A stretch of DNA of 64,000 bases from Chlorobiota bacterium. Lineage in GTDB: Bacteria > Bacteroidota > Ignavibacteria > OLB7. The position numbers and the translations under genes were made by a program. Below the pieces are notes generated by a model that was not told where the DNA came from, did not search any database, and saw only the letters and a program-made list of their open reading frames with translations. Positions 52,179-62,032 of this stretch are shown piece after piece; positions within the stretch are counted from its first letter, which is position 1; every line of letters begins with the position of its first letter. The stretch covers positions 434,001 to 498,000 of the forward strand of contig JADJXR010000001.1 in the NCBI GenBank assembly GCA_016710285.1. Reading direction: 5' to 3'.

Positions 52179-53345
52179 TTAGCCTTGTGTTGTAAGTATG
52201 TTATTATAAATCTGTTCTGCTTGCTGTGCAATCATGTGCCAATCCAAATTTGAAGCTGATGCTAAAGCATTAGAACGCATTGCACAACGCAAGGGATAAT
52301 CACGAATAATTGTAGCAAGTGCGCAACTGAATGCATCTATATCACCCGTAGGCACTACTATCCCTGCATTAGTGTCCTCAATAATATCTTTACTACCATT
52401 TTCATCAAATATAACTGTTGGTAGTCCAGCAGCTAGAGCATCAGCACTAGAAAGTTCAAATCCACCACTTAAAGCAGGAGCAGCATATATATCAGACGCG
52501 ACGAGAAGATTAGCAATAGTTGGAGAAGGTATAATAGGAATATTATTACTATCATATTCAAAAGGTAAATTGGCCATTAATCGTACTTTATTCAAAAGCC
52601 CAGATTCGTGAATTTCATCTGTGAGTTTTTCAACATTACTACCAGCAATAATAGCATGCCATTCAGGCAAATCAGAAGGTAATCGCTGTAAAGCCTGTAT
52701 CAGCAGAGATAACCCTTTAATTGGTGAATTTCGACTTACCGCTGTAATTACGATTGAATCGTTAGGAAATTTAAAAAGATCACGAAACCGTTGACGTTCA
52801 TCATGAAAAAAATATGATGTAAAGGTTCCATTAGGTAAATAATGGAGATGTTTGCCATGGAATCCATTATCTACTATCAATTGTTTCATTAACCGACTTG
52901 AATACGTTACAGCGTTCAATTTTCCTAATAATTTTTTAATTTTACGTTGATATCCATGTTGCAACAGTAATCCATAATTCATTGGCGCAAATGTATGAAT
53001 ATCAGCTCCTTGTGGCGATACAATTAGAGGGATATTCGTATACTGCGTATAAGGAAAAATTTTTTTTCCTGCTGGAAATAAAAGTTGAGCATGAATTATA
53101 TCCGGTTTACTATTTTTTTTTAACTTTTTAATCGCAAAAGCGCATGATAATGTTGACGAAAAAAAACGACTATTGATAGATCGAATTATCTTATAACGCG
53201 TTACGATTTCCGATACTTTTAGGTCTGGAGCGATTACTGTTACCTCATGGCCGCGTTCAGTTAAAGCTACAGCTAAACAATGGCTTGCATACTCTGCTCC
53301 ACCAACTCTAGGTAAGAAGTGATCTGTAACGATAGCTATTTTCAT
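52179..53345 (-). CDS. Glycosyltransferase family 4
   Basis: This 388-residue protein starts IAIVTDHFLPRVGGAEYASHCLA, the usual GT4 acceptor-side motif, and has LSGGFELSSADALAAGLPTVIFDE near the donor site. It probably adds another sugar to the lipid-linked repeat. The neighbours on both sides are also polysaccharide genes, with 5-12 bp gaps. Confidence 0.88.
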   Translation of the reverse strand: MKIAIVTDHFLPRVGGAEYASHCLAVALTERGHEVTVIAPDLKVSEIVTRYKIIRSINSRFFSSTLSCAFAIKKLKKNSKPDIIHAQLLFPAGKKIFPYTQYTNIPLIVSPQGADIHTFAPMNYGLLLQHGYQRKIKKLLGKLNAVTYSSRLMKQLIVDNGFHGKHLHYLPNGTFTSYFFHDERQRFRDLFKFPNDSIVITAVSRNSPIKGLSLLIQALQRLPSDLPEWHAIIAGSNVEKLTDEIHESGLLNKVRLMANLPFEYDSNNIPIIPSPTIANLLVASDIYAAPALSGGFELSSADALAAGLPTVIFDENGSKDIIEDTNAGIVVPTGDIDAFSCALATIIRDYPLRCAMRSNALASASNLDWHMIAQQAEQIYNNILTTQG

Positions 53346-53357
53346 ATAGTAATTATA

Positions 53358-55214
53358 CTATACACTCCAAGAGTATTTATCTGACCAAACAGCAACATTA
53401 ACGATCATCCACTGTACAAGTACTGATCGCGTATCAGCCATCTTAATACCAGGCCATGAAAAAACACCATCGCGAACAATCCGTGATTCTCGAACCCGGT
53501 CGAACCACCTTGATCCAACCTGTTGTCGCCATTCATTCAAGGGTACACTAAATCCCTGCTTCGGCCTATTAATTACAGAAGCTGGAACATAATTACTTAA
53601 GACTTCGCGGAGCACCCATTTTCCGCCTCTTGTTGGATGCCATTGATATAATGATGGAAGTTGAAATATAAATTCAACTAGTTTATGATCTAGGAGAGGA
53701 ACACGCACCTCTAGAGATTGAGCCATAGAGGCTCGATCAACCTTGGTTAACATTTTTTCTGGCAGCCATGCCAGCACATCCATCTCTATTCTTTTTCTTA
53801 CATAATTTACATCATCTACATCTTGAAAATCGGAGAACCTCCATGCATCATTATACCTTCTAGGATTAATGTTCGATTGCCGCAATACATCCCTATTAAA
53901 TATCATCCGTTTTTGTCCCCATCGTAATAAAAGGGTAGATTCAATTATTCGCTGCTGTAATGACAATTGATTATAAAGAATTGAAGATCCAAATTTAGTA
54001 GGAAGAGTATGCATGATCTTTTGAGCCATCCCGGCAATCCAAGAATAGCGACGAGAATGATCTAATAATGGCATATAGTTTTGTACATACCCTCCAAAAA
54101 TTTCATCACCACCATCTCCTGAAAGAGCAACTTTCACGGACCGTGCAGCAGCACCACAGATTTCATATATTGGGATTCCTGATGTATCACTAAACGGCTC
54201 ATCATATATCTCTGCAAAACGATCTGTAAAATGCTCAAAGTCATTGCCTTTCAAAGTAAGGATATTATGATGTAAGTGTAAAAAATCAGCTAATTCTCTG
54301 GCATTATTTCCTTCATCTATTTTATTTTTCGAATTGAAATTTACGGTAAATGTAGTGAGATTAGATTTATATTTGGACGCCATAGTAACAATTGTCGAAG
54401 AATCCATTCCTCCACTTAAAAAAGCACCAACAGGCACATCACTTACGAGGTGTGAGCGGACAGCATCTTTAATTAATTCATCAACACGATCAATAATTTG
54501 AGGGGTTGATAGTTGAAGCTCATTTTGACTTTCCGGCAATTTCCAATAGGGTGCTACAGTTAATTGTCTTGTAATAGTTGAAAATACGGCATAATGTCCT
54601 GCCATTAATTTGCGTACATGACAAAAAATGGATTTAGGGGATGGAATATACTGATAGCTAAAAAAATCAAAAAGAGCCGAAACATCTATTTTCTTATTAA
54701 AAAAATTCAATGGTTGAAAACCACGTAATTCGGAAGAAAAAGCGAACGCGGATCCGTCATTATATATATATAATGGCTTTATTCCTAATCTATCACGAGC
54801 CAATAGTAATCGTTGCTGTTTTACATCCCATAACGCAAAAGAGAACATTCCACGAAAATGCTGCAAGCAATCAATCCCATATCGTTCATATAGGGCAATT
54901 ATAACCTCAGTATCTGTTGCAGAATTAAACTTATAACCCCAAGACTCTGATTCTTGACGCAATGCACGATAATTATAGATTTCTCCGTTGAAAACTACAA
55001 TGATATCTTCTTTGTTATTCATCATTGGCTGTACACCTGCATCACTTAGATCAATAATTGAAAGCCGACGATGACCAAACCCGACATTGTTAACGGTATC
55101 TATGTAGCATCCTGCACCATCTGGGCCACGATGAATCATCGTGTCTCGCATTAGCTCAATCTCAGATTGTGTAATCCTTTCATTTTTTTTCCACAACCCT
55201 ACTATACCGCACAT
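53358..55214 (-). CDS. Asparagine synthetase B-like amidotransferase (second copy)
   Basis: This 618-residue protein begins MCGIVGLW (Cys2 nucleophile), has IHRGPDGAG and the ATP-pyrophosphatase loop FLSGGMDSST. It is distinct in sequence from the copy at 42270-44204, so this is not a recent duplication. A role in amidating a sugar acid is likelier than asparagine synthesis in this context. The gene is A+T-rich. Confidence 0.9.
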   Translation of the reverse strand: MCGIVGLWKKNERITQSEIELMRDTMIHRGPDGAGCYIDTVNNVGFGHRRLSIIDLSDAGVQPMMNNKEDIIVVFNGEIYNYRALRQESESWGYKFNSATDTEVIIALYERYGIDCLQHFRGMFSFALWDVKQQRLLLARDRLGIKPLYIYNDGSAFAFSSELRGFQPLNFFNKKIDVSALFDFFSYQYIPSPKSIFCHVRKLMAGHYAVFSTITRQLTVAPYWKLPESQNELQLSTPQIIDRVDELIKDAVRSHLVSDVPVGAFLSGGMDSSTIVTMASKYKSNLTTFTVNFNSKNKIDEGNNARELADFLHLHHNILTLKGNDFEHFTDRFAEIYDEPFSDTSGIPIYEICGAAARSVKVALSGDGGDEIFGGYVQNYMPLLDHSRRYSWIAGMAQKIMHTLPTKFGSSILYNQLSLQQRIIESTLLLRWGQKRMIFNRDVLRQSNINPRRYNDAWRFSDFQDVDDVNYVRKRIEMDVLAWLPEKMLTKVDRASMAQSLEVRVPLLDHKLVEFIFQLPSLYQWHPTRGGKWVLREVLSNYVPASVINRPKQGFSVPLNEWRQQVGSRWFDRVRESRIVRDGVFSWPGIKMADTRSVLVQWMIVNVAVWSDKYSWSV

Positions 55215-55226
55215 CTAATATGCCTT

Positions 55227-55955
55227 TTATTTTTCTATTGGTTTAACAGCTGTACAAAAGATCAAGTGTCCGAATCTTGATGAGAATGGGAGATGTGAAA
55301 ACGCAACATCGAGCCACCATAACCACTTAGGTAAACGAGAACGAATAAATCCTCGAAAATTTACACATCCACGAACAGAAATTTTAAAAAAACCGGCCGA
55401 TTTCACGAGGCTAACAAGTTCATTAGGAGTAAAGCGATAGGAATAATACCCTCCTTTCCCACGTCCATCAGTTATTTTTGATTGACTTCTTTTAGTATAA
55501 GGCACAACAGCAATGACTATGCGCCCTCCCGGAGCAAGTAAGGAAAATAGATTTTTTATTGATAGTTCTCGGTGATGCTCAGAAGGAATATGAAGGATTG
55601 CTTCCGTACATAATATAGCATTCACAGTTTGAGGTAAATCAAAATCGACTAAATTACCAACGACCGTATGAATATTATTCGAATTATTATTTGATTTAAC
55701 CATATCGAGACTTGCACTTGAAAAATCAACAGCCCAAATTTTATTTTCTGGGAATCTCCTAGCTATTTCGCGAGTATATATACCAACACCGCAACCAGCA
55801 TCGCAAATAATATCATTAGGCTGTATTTGCAAAGCATTAATTAATGTTCGGTGTGCAATCCACCACCAAGATTCCCCTCGATTTGAAACAATTGTCTCAT
55901 AATGCAGAGCTTGGGCATCACGAACCGAGATTTCTGGCAATTGCTCAGTGTCCAT
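55227..55955 (-). CDS. Class I SAM-dependent methyltransferase
   Basis: This 242-residue protein has motif I (ICDAGCGVGIYTREIAR), an acidic motif II (IWAVDFS) and a post-motif region (NAILCTEAILHIPSEHH). It probably methylates a polysaccharide sugar. Its end overlaps nothing, while its start overlaps the Wzx gene's stop by 11 bp. No subtype can be named. Confidence 0.82.
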   Translation of the reverse strand: MDTEQLPEISVRDAQALHYETIVSNRGESWWWIAHRTLINALQIQPNDIICDAGCGVGIYTREIARRFPENKIWAVDFSSASLDMVKSNNNSNNIHTVVGNLVDFDLPQTVNAILCTEAILHIPSEHHRELSIKNLFSLLAPGGRIVIAVVPYTKRSQSKITDGRGKGGYYSYRFTPNELVSLVKSAGFFKISVRGCVNFRGFIRSRLPKWLWWLDVAFSHLPFSSRFGHLIFCTAVKPIEK

Positions 55956-57525
55956 TGGATAGTGCTCTCTTGTATATTTTTTTTCGTATCGCGTGTATTA
56001 TAAATTTATCGTCTTCATCAATATATAATAGTATCATTCCTATATAAATAGCAAGCGTAATAATCAATATTGATATACCCCATAGCATGTCGTCTGGATT
56101 TTTGACATTTTTTTGTATAATCATCCCTATACATAAACTTATTATCATAGATAAAAACACTTTAGCTAATGAAGAACTAAATGGATGTATTTCTAATGTA
56201 AAAAAAACATAAATCGTTCTTATCATATTATTTATTAACAATCCGATTGCATACGCACAAGCAGCTCCAATTATTCCATACGAAGGAATTAATAACGCGA
56301 ACATGCTTATGGTAAATAGTGCAGTAACAATAGAATTTATCATATTTACTCTTGCTTTACCTATCATATTAATAATATGCCCAGATACTCCAATTAGGTT
56401 AACAAATATACTGGCAATAGTTAATGTTACTAATACAGCTGATGCCTCAGTATATGCAGAGCCAAACAATGAAAGTATAGGTCTAGTGTATAATAAGACA
56501 ACGATTACGAACGGCATACAACTGATTAAAATCCACTTGGTGATAGTTTTATATAAACGATTAATTTCCATTGCTTCACCTTTCACATATAATTCCGCTA
56601 TTATCGGATTGAAGACCGTTGCAAAAGCATTGGCAGGAACAAAAATCAACTGTTGAAGATTAAAAGCAACAGCATATAACCCTACTTCGGTAGTTGAGCG
56701 ATAATAACCTATAAAGGGTACAGCCAAACCGAATGCATACTTATAGCTTAAACTTGCAATAAAAGTGGTTAAGGCAAATGACCATATCTTTTTAACTTCA
56801 ATCTTTGAATTAATGGTAGGATTACTAAATTGAGGAAATATCTTCCATGCAAAAAATGCAGCGGAAAGCAAAATTGCAGCATCTTGAATTAAGCTTGAAC
56901 TTAAAGCAGCATAAATACCATATCCAAGCCATAGAAGCCCTATTAAGGGTATTATATTTGATAAATTACCAACTACAGCAGATGATATGACAGAATATTT
57001 TTGATTCTGCATACCCTCTAGAAATGTAACAAAACTGCCATATAATGAAGTTAATATAATTGCCGGAGAAAAAAATCGAAAATATTGAACGGCATTTGGA
57101 TTATTTAAAATCATATTGCAAAACTCTTCAGACCATATCATTATACTAATACATAATATTATAGATATTAATAATTGAATTTTAATAGCATAAAAAAAAG
57201 TTCCTTTTACATAATCTATCTTCTGCTCAGCTTTATAAGACGCTGTAAATCGGACAATAACAGTACCGAATCCGAGTCGAGAATAATCAGCTAACAATCC
57301 CATCCAACTAGTAGCAAGAACATAGATACCATAATGCGTCGCTCCTAATGCATTTGTTGTAATTATACCAGATAAAGCTCCGAGAACTTGCGATATTACG
57401 CTACCTCCTAATACTACACCTACACCGTTAATAATACGCCGCAAATATCCATTTATCTTATTTTTTTCAGTTAAATTATTTTGATCGTTATCATCAAAAA
57501 AATTGCCTTGTCCAGATGAAGTCAT
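55945..57525 (-). CDS. Oligosaccharide flippase (Wzx-like)
   Basis: This 526-residue protein has about twelve to fourteen membrane segments typical of the MOP exporter superfamily. Its start region GVVLGGSVISQVLGALSGIITTNALGA is glycine-rich as expected, and there is no Trp-rich or enzymatic domain. It should move the undecaprenyl-linked repeat unit to the periplasmic face for the Wzy-like polymerase (45367-46797). Sequence is strongly A+T-rich. Confidence 0.87.
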   Translation of the reverse strand: MTSSGQGNFFDDNDQNNLTEKNKINGYLRRIINGVGVVLGGSVISQVLGALSGIITTNALGATHYGIYVLATSWMGLLADYSRLGFGTVIVRFTASYKAEQKIDYVKGTFFYAIKIQLLISIILCISIMIWSEEFCNMILNNPNAVQYFRFFSPAIILTSLYGSFVTFLEGMQNQKYSVISSAVVGNLSNIIPLIGLLWLGYGIYAALSSSLIQDAAILLSAAFFAWKIFPQFSNPTINSKIEVKKIWSFALTTFIASLSYKYAFGLAVPFIGYYRSTTEVGLYAVAFNLQQLIFVPANAFATVFNPIIAELYVKGEAMEINRLYKTITKWILISCMPFVIVVLLYTRPILSLFGSAYTEASAVLVTLTIASIFVNLIGVSGHIINMIGKARVNMINSIVTALFTISMFALLIPSYGIIGAACAYAIGLLINNMIRTIYVFFTLEIHPFSSSLAKVFLSMIISLCIGMIIQKNVKNPDDMLWGISILIITLAIYIGMILLYIDEDDKFIIHAIRKKIYKRALSNGH

Positions 57526-57531
57526 GCTCGC

Positions 57532-58566
57532 TCAATCTCTATTCATATTATGTACGAACCACATTATAGTTTTAGCAAGTTTATCTTGGAATTGGCCTGT
57601 AGGTTGCCATTTTAAATCTTTTTCAATTTTCGATGGATCGATGGCATAGCGTATATCATGGCCTAGACGGTCGGGGACAAAAGTGATTAAGCTACTATAA
57701 CTGCCATTTGAACCTTTACTGACATTTTCATCTAATACCGTGCAGATCATATTAACTAAATCTATGTTTTTCCACTCATTGCGTGCACCAATTGCATAGG
57801 ATTCTCCACTCACTCCCTGTTCAAAAACACGTAAAAGTGCACTACAATGATCTTCTACATATAGCCATTCACGGACATTCGATCCATCACCATATATTGG
57901 AATTGGACGATGTGACAATGCCGCGTGAACCACTGTAGGAATTAATTTCTCCCGATGCTGCCGTGGCCCGAAATTATTTGCACTATGGGTAATTATAGCA
58001 TTCATGCCATAGGTACGATGCCACGCTCTAACCAAGTGATCGCTTCCAGCTTTACTTGCTGAGTACGGGCTATTGGGAGCATATCGGCTTTGTTCAGTAA
58101 AAAAACCGGCTGCCCCTAATGAACCATATACTTCGTCTGTAGAAACATGCAAAAAGCGATGATAAGAGCCGTCACCCCATGATTGGCGACATACTTCTAA
58201 CAAATGGAATGTTCCAACAATATTACTTTCAATAAATCGCTGCGGATCATTGATGCTATTATCTACATGAGATTCAGCAGCCAAATGGAACACCCCATCC
58301 GGTTTATACTTCTCGAAAGATTGTTGTAATTCAGTGCGATTTCGAATATCGACCTGGACAAAATGGTGTCGATTATTTTTTTCTATTTCCGAAAGGTTTG
58401 ACAAATTCGCAGCATACGTTAACGAATCCACATTTATTATTTCCCAATTGGGGCGATGCTTTAATAAGTATAATATTAAATTTGACCCAATAAATCCATA
58501 ACCCCCTGTAACAACGACACGGCGAACAGATTTATCATCACTATATGGATATTCTTTAATCTCCAA
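57532..58566 (-). CDS. rfbB: dTDP-glucose 4,6-dehydratase
   Basis: This 344-residue SDR has GGYGFIGSNLILYLL, AAESHVDNSI, STDEVYGSL and the YSASK catalytic pair, all typical of RmlB/RfbB. It makes dTDP-4-keto-6-deoxyglucose. No rfbA, rfbC or rfbD is present in the window, so the product may feed a DegT enzyme or other reductase instead of L-rhamnose synthesis. It lies between the flippase and a C4-epimerase. The N-terminus carries about 15 extra residues. Confidence 0.9.
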   Translation of the reverse strand: MEIKEYPYSDDKSVRRVVVTGGYGFIGSNLILYLLKHRPNWEIINVDSLTYAANLSNLSEIEKNNRHHFVQVDIRNRTELQQSFEKYKPDGVFHLAAESHVDNSINDPQRFIESNIVGTFHLLEVCRQSWGDGSYHRFLHVSTDEVYGSLGAAGFFTEQSRYAPNSPYSASKAGSDHLVRAWHRTYGMNAIITHSANNFGPRQHREKLIPTVVHAALSHRPIPIYGDGSNVREWLYVEDHCSALLRVFEQGVSGESYAIGARNEWKNIDLVNMICTVLDENVSKGSNGSYSSLITFVPDRLGHDIRYAIDPSKIEKDLKWQPTGQFQDKLAKTIMWFVHNMNRD

Positions 58567-58569
58567 AGC

Positions 58570-59511
58570 CTATCTTTGCTCCTGTTTTACCGACCAAGCA
58601 ACAGTATGCTCAATTCCATCAGAAAAATTTATTTTCGATGAATAATTGGTCGTTTTTTTCAATTTCTCAATAGAAGCAAAACTATGCTTAATATCTCCTA
58701 AACGTGCATCTGTATAAATTGGTTGAATATCTGTTTTTAAAGCGTTATTCAACTCATTCACTAAAGTATTTAGCGAGATTTGGTCGTGGCAGGCCGCGTT
58801 AAACACTTCCCCCGCCACACCGTTTTCTGCTGTTGCAACCAACAGGTTTGCCATTACTACGTTTGCGATAAATGTAAAATCCCGCGTTTGCTCGCCATCG
58901 CCATAAATTGTTGGACGATTTCCATTACGCATCAATTCAATGAATTTTGGAATTACTGCGGAGTATTGGCTCGTTGGATCTTGGTATGGCCCAAAAACAT
59001 TGAAGTACCGTAATGCTACTGTCTCTAGACCATAGAGCTGGAAAAATACACGGCAATAATATTCACCTGTCAATTTCGTAATTGCATACGGCGATAAGGG
59101 CGAAGGGATCATTCCTTCATGTTTTGGCAATGTTGGCGTATCACCATACACCGAAGAACTGCTGGCAAAAACAACGCGCCCAACCTGGCAGTCACGGGCA
59201 GCTTGAAGAACATTTAACGTCCCTGTTGCTCCTACATCGTGAGTAGTAATAGGGTCTTTAATTGACCGTGGGACCGACGGCAATGCTGCTTGATGAAATA
59301 CGATATCCATTCCATCAACCGCTTCACGAACGATGTTATATGAGCGGATATCCCCTTCTATCAACTCAATTCGGTCGTGTATATCTTGCAGATTGCTCCA
59401 GCGTCCTGTGGAAAAATTATCTAAGACACGCACTTGTTCTCCACGCTCAAGCAAGGCGCGCACTAAGTTTGATCCAATAAATCCAGCACCGCCAGTAACA
59501 AGAACCGCCAT
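58570..59511 (-). CDS. NAD-dependent sugar-nucleotide 4-epimerase (GalE/WbpP-like)
   Basis: This 313-residue extended SDR has GGAGFIGSNLVRALL, HQAALPSVPRSI, SSSSVYGD and the catalytic YAITK. The sequence around LRYFNVFGPYQDPTSQYSAVIPKF fits UDP-GlcNAc 4-epimerases (WbpP type). It sits 3 bp upstream of rfbB. Base composition is intermediate between the A+T-rich core and the flanks. Confidence 0.88.
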   Translation of the reverse strand: MAVLVTGGAGFIGSNLVRALLERGEQVRVLDNFSTGRWSNLQDIHDRIELIEGDIRSYNIVREAVDGMDIVFHQAALPSVPRSIKDPITTHDVGATGTLNVLQAARDCQVGRVVFASSSSVYGDTPTLPKHEGMIPSPLSPYAITKLTGEYYCRVFFQLYGLETVALRYFNVFGPYQDPTSQYSAVIPKFIELMRNGNRPTIYGDGEQTRDFTFIANVVMANLLVATAENGVAGEVFNAACHDQISLNTLVNELNNALKTDIQPIYTDARLGDIKHSFASIEKLKKTTNYSSKINFSDGIEHTVAWSVKQEQR

Positions 59512-59550
59512 TCTTATGGTCGCTCTTTAGCTGATTTAGTAGTCAGTTAG

Positions 59551-60672
59551 TTAATTATTCACTATTGCGATTGCAACCCACTCACGAATTGCAGAAGCAA
59601 CGTAGTAGATCATTTCTTCAGTTAATTCAGCATACATGGGTAAGGATAGAAGCTGCCCCATCTGCCCATTTGCTACTGGGAAATCATCAATAGAATGATG
59701 ATAATGGGAATAGGCTTCTGCCATCGGGAGAGAAATTGGATAATGGATTCCTGTTGAGATTCCACGTTCGCTTAAAAAATTAATAAGCTCTTCACGCTCA
59801 GGAACGCGAATTACATATAAATGGAACACATGATCCCCCCAATCAGCGGTTACTGGGGTCGTAATCCCCTCAATATCAGCAAGAAGTTGATTGTAGAGTG
59901 CCGCGTTCTTGCTGCGTGCAGCGTTCCAACTGTCTAAATGTGGCAATTTTACCGAAAGCACTGCCGCCTGAACCCCATCTAACCGGCTGTTTCGGCCTTC
60001 AATTTCATGAATATATTTTTTTCGGCTGCCATGGTTAGCAAATAATCGAGCACGTTCGGCGATTTCTCCGTCGCGAAAGATAATCCCGCCAGCGTCGCCA
60101 TACGCCCCAAGATTTTTCCCAGGATAGAAGCTGAACGTGGCCGCATCCCCAATACTCCCCACCATTCTTCCTTTGTAGCGTGCTCCGTGCGCTTGCGAAG
60201 CATCCTCAATCACAATCAAACCATGCTCACGGGCAATGGCCATGATTGGATCCATGTCAGCCGGATGACCGTAAAGGTGAACCGGCAGCACAGCCTTTGT
60301 TTGAGAAGTGATTTTTCGCCGAAATTCTTCAGGATTCAACGTATATGTGGCCGGGTCGCTGTCGGCAAACACCACTGTTGCGCCGGTTGCGGTCACGGCT
60401 TCCGAGCTGGCAATGAAGCTGTTGGCCGGGACGATTACTTCATCCCCCTCCCCAATCCCGAACGCCCAAAGTGCAATCTCAATGGCTTCGGTTCCATTCG
60501 CCACCGAAACGCAATGGGGCATTCCTACATAGCTGGCGAATGCTGCTTCAAAGTCCGCAACACGATGCCCGCCGATAAAAGCGGTGTTCGCAATTACATC
60601 AGCAATCGCAGCATCCATTTGGGGCTGCAGGCTACGGTATTGCGATTTTAGATCAACAAATGGGACGTTCAT
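59551..60672 (-). CDS. DegT/DnrJ/EryC1/StrS aminotransferase (tandem, second)
   Basis: This 373-residue PLP enzyme has DEVIVPANSFIASSEA, EDASQAHGARY and the PLP-lysine segment SFYPGKNLGAYGDAG. Strings match the sugar-3- or 4-aminotransferase group. Its start overlaps the stop of the first tandem copy by 4 nt (ATGA). The two enzymes differ clearly in sequence, so they likely act on different keto-sugars. Confidence 0.9.
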   Translation of the reverse strand: MNVPFVDLKSQYRSLQPQMDAAIADVIANTAFIGGHRVADFEAAFASYVGMPHCVSVANGTEAIEIALWAFGIGEGDEVIVPANSFIASSEAVTATGATVVFADSDPATYTLNPEEFRRKITSQTKAVLPVHLYGHPADMDPIMAIAREHGLIVIEDASQAHGARYKGRMVGSIGDAATFSFYPGKNLGAYGDAGGIIFRDGEIAERARLFANHGSRKKYIHEIEGRNSRLDGVQAAVLSVKLPHLDSWNAARSKNAALYNQLLADIEGITTPVTADWGDHVFHLYVIRVPEREELINFLSERGISTGIHYPISLPMAEAYSHYHHSIDDFPVANGQMGQLLSLPMYAELTEEMIYYVASAIREWVAIAIVNN

Positions 60673-61844
60673 CGAGCCTCGGTCTGAAAAAATTCGGCAA
60701 TTGCTTGCACAACGTACTCAATCTGTGCCGAAGATAACTCAGGATACACCGGCAATGCAAGCACTTCGCGGGCCGCACGCTCGGCATTTGGGAAATCGCC
60801 TGCGGAATAGCCAAGATCAGCAAAGCATTCTTGCTGATGGAATGGTATCGGATAATAGATTGCTGTTCCAATTCCCTTGGAGTCCAGCCAATTTTTCAGA
60901 TCGTCGCGACGTTCGCAGCGGACGACATACTGATTGAAGATATGATGATCGGCATGGCCAGAAGCAGCATAAACAGCAGTTGGAGTAATCAAGCGATCAC
61001 CATTTTGATATTCTTGGAGATTGCTGCCACTGCTTAACCCGGCTTCGATAAATAGCCGGTTGTAATGCTCCGCATTCCTCCGCCGTCCGGCACTCCAAGC
61101 AGGTAAATGCGGCAATTTCACCGCCAAAACCGCAGCTTGCAAAGCATCCAAGCGAAAATTCCCCCCCACCACGGCATGATGATACCGCGTTTTTTCGCCG
61201 TGCATTCGCATGATGCGGACGCGGTGGTAGTAATCGGAGTCATTGGTGGTCAGCAGACCACCATCGCCAAAGCCACCAAGGTTTTTTGATGGAAAAAAGC
61301 TAAAACACCCGGCAAACCCAATCCCCCCAACCCGTTGGCCATCGCGATACTGGGTTCCAATTGCTTGGGCGGCATCTTCAATTACTGGGATGTTGTGCTT
61401 GCCCGCCACGGCCATCACCGCGTCCATATCTGCCGACTGGCCAAACAGGTGAACAGGGATGATTGCCTTCGTGCGCTCGGTAATGGCCGCAGCAACCCCT
61501 TCGGGGTCTATATTCCACGATTTTGGATCAATATCAACGAAAACTGGGCGGGCATGGAGGCGGCTAACAACACCAGCGGTGGCAAAAAAACTAAAGGTGG
61601 GGACAATCACTTCGTCGCCGGGGCCAATCCCTAACGCCATCAGGGCCAGCAGCAGGGCATCCGTTCCGGAGCTTACGCCCAGGGCGTGGCGAACGCCCAG
61701 ATACTCCTCTGCCATTCGCTCAAAACGCTCGACATCGGGTCCCAGGATGAAGTGCTGGCGTTTGATAACATCCAGAACGGCGGCATCTAAATCATCTTTC
61801 AGCGCATGATATTGCGCTTGTAAATCGAGCAGTGGGATGGTCAT
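60669..61844 (-). CDS. DegT/DnrJ/EryC1/StrS aminotransferase (tandem, first)
   Basis: This 391-residue enzyme starts IPLLDLQAQYHALKDDLDAAV and has DEVIVPTFSFFATAGVV, EDAAQAIGTQY and the PLP-lysine segment SFFPSKNLGGFGDGG. The start resembles WbpE/WlbC-type C3 aminotransferases that act after a WbpB-like oxidoreductase, one of which (34390-35400) is present. It is the first gene of the 35-kb minus-strand locus. Confidence 0.9.
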   Translation of the reverse strand: MTIPLLDLQAQYHALKDDLDAAVLDVIKRQHFILGPDVERFERMAEEYLGVRHALGVSSGTDALLLALMALGIGPGDEVIVPTFSFFATAGVVSRLHARPVFVDIDPKSWNIDPEGVAAAITERTKAIIPVHLFGQSADMDAVMAVAGKHNIPVIEDAAQAIGTQYRDGQRVGGIGFAGCFSFFPSKNLGGFGDGGLLTTNDSDYYHRVRIMRMHGEKTRYHHAVVGGNFRLDALQAAVLAVKLPHLPAWSAGRRRNAEHYNRLFIEAGLSSGSNLQEYQNGDRLITPTAVYAASGHADHHIFNQYVVRCERRDDLKNWLDSKGIGTAIYYPIPFHQQECFADLGYSAGDFPNAERAAREVLALPVYPELSSAQIEYVVQAIAEFFQTEAR

Positions 61845-61893
61845 TCGGACGGTGCGTTGCTTGCGGTCGCTAAAGTTATACAGCGGGACGGCG

Positions 61894-61901
61894 CAAATAT
61901 A
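61894..61901 (-). promoter_or_regulatory. Candidate -7 box of the polysaccharide locus
   Basis: On the minus strand TATATTTG, followed by CGCC, fits TAnnTTTG. It lies 50 nt before the first aminotransferase ATG. A TTG 14 nt upstream is closer than usual, so the -33 element is uncertain. Confidence 0.35.
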
Positions 61902-62032
61902 GCACGGTGCTGAGGCAACTTCCTACCGTTGAACATTCGTTGCAATCGCTGAATGCGGAGCCGATGCGCCGATGAATGAATCTCTCTGTAATCAGCCCGC
62001 CATTGGCCTGCGATCTGGGGAAACGGCTGTTG

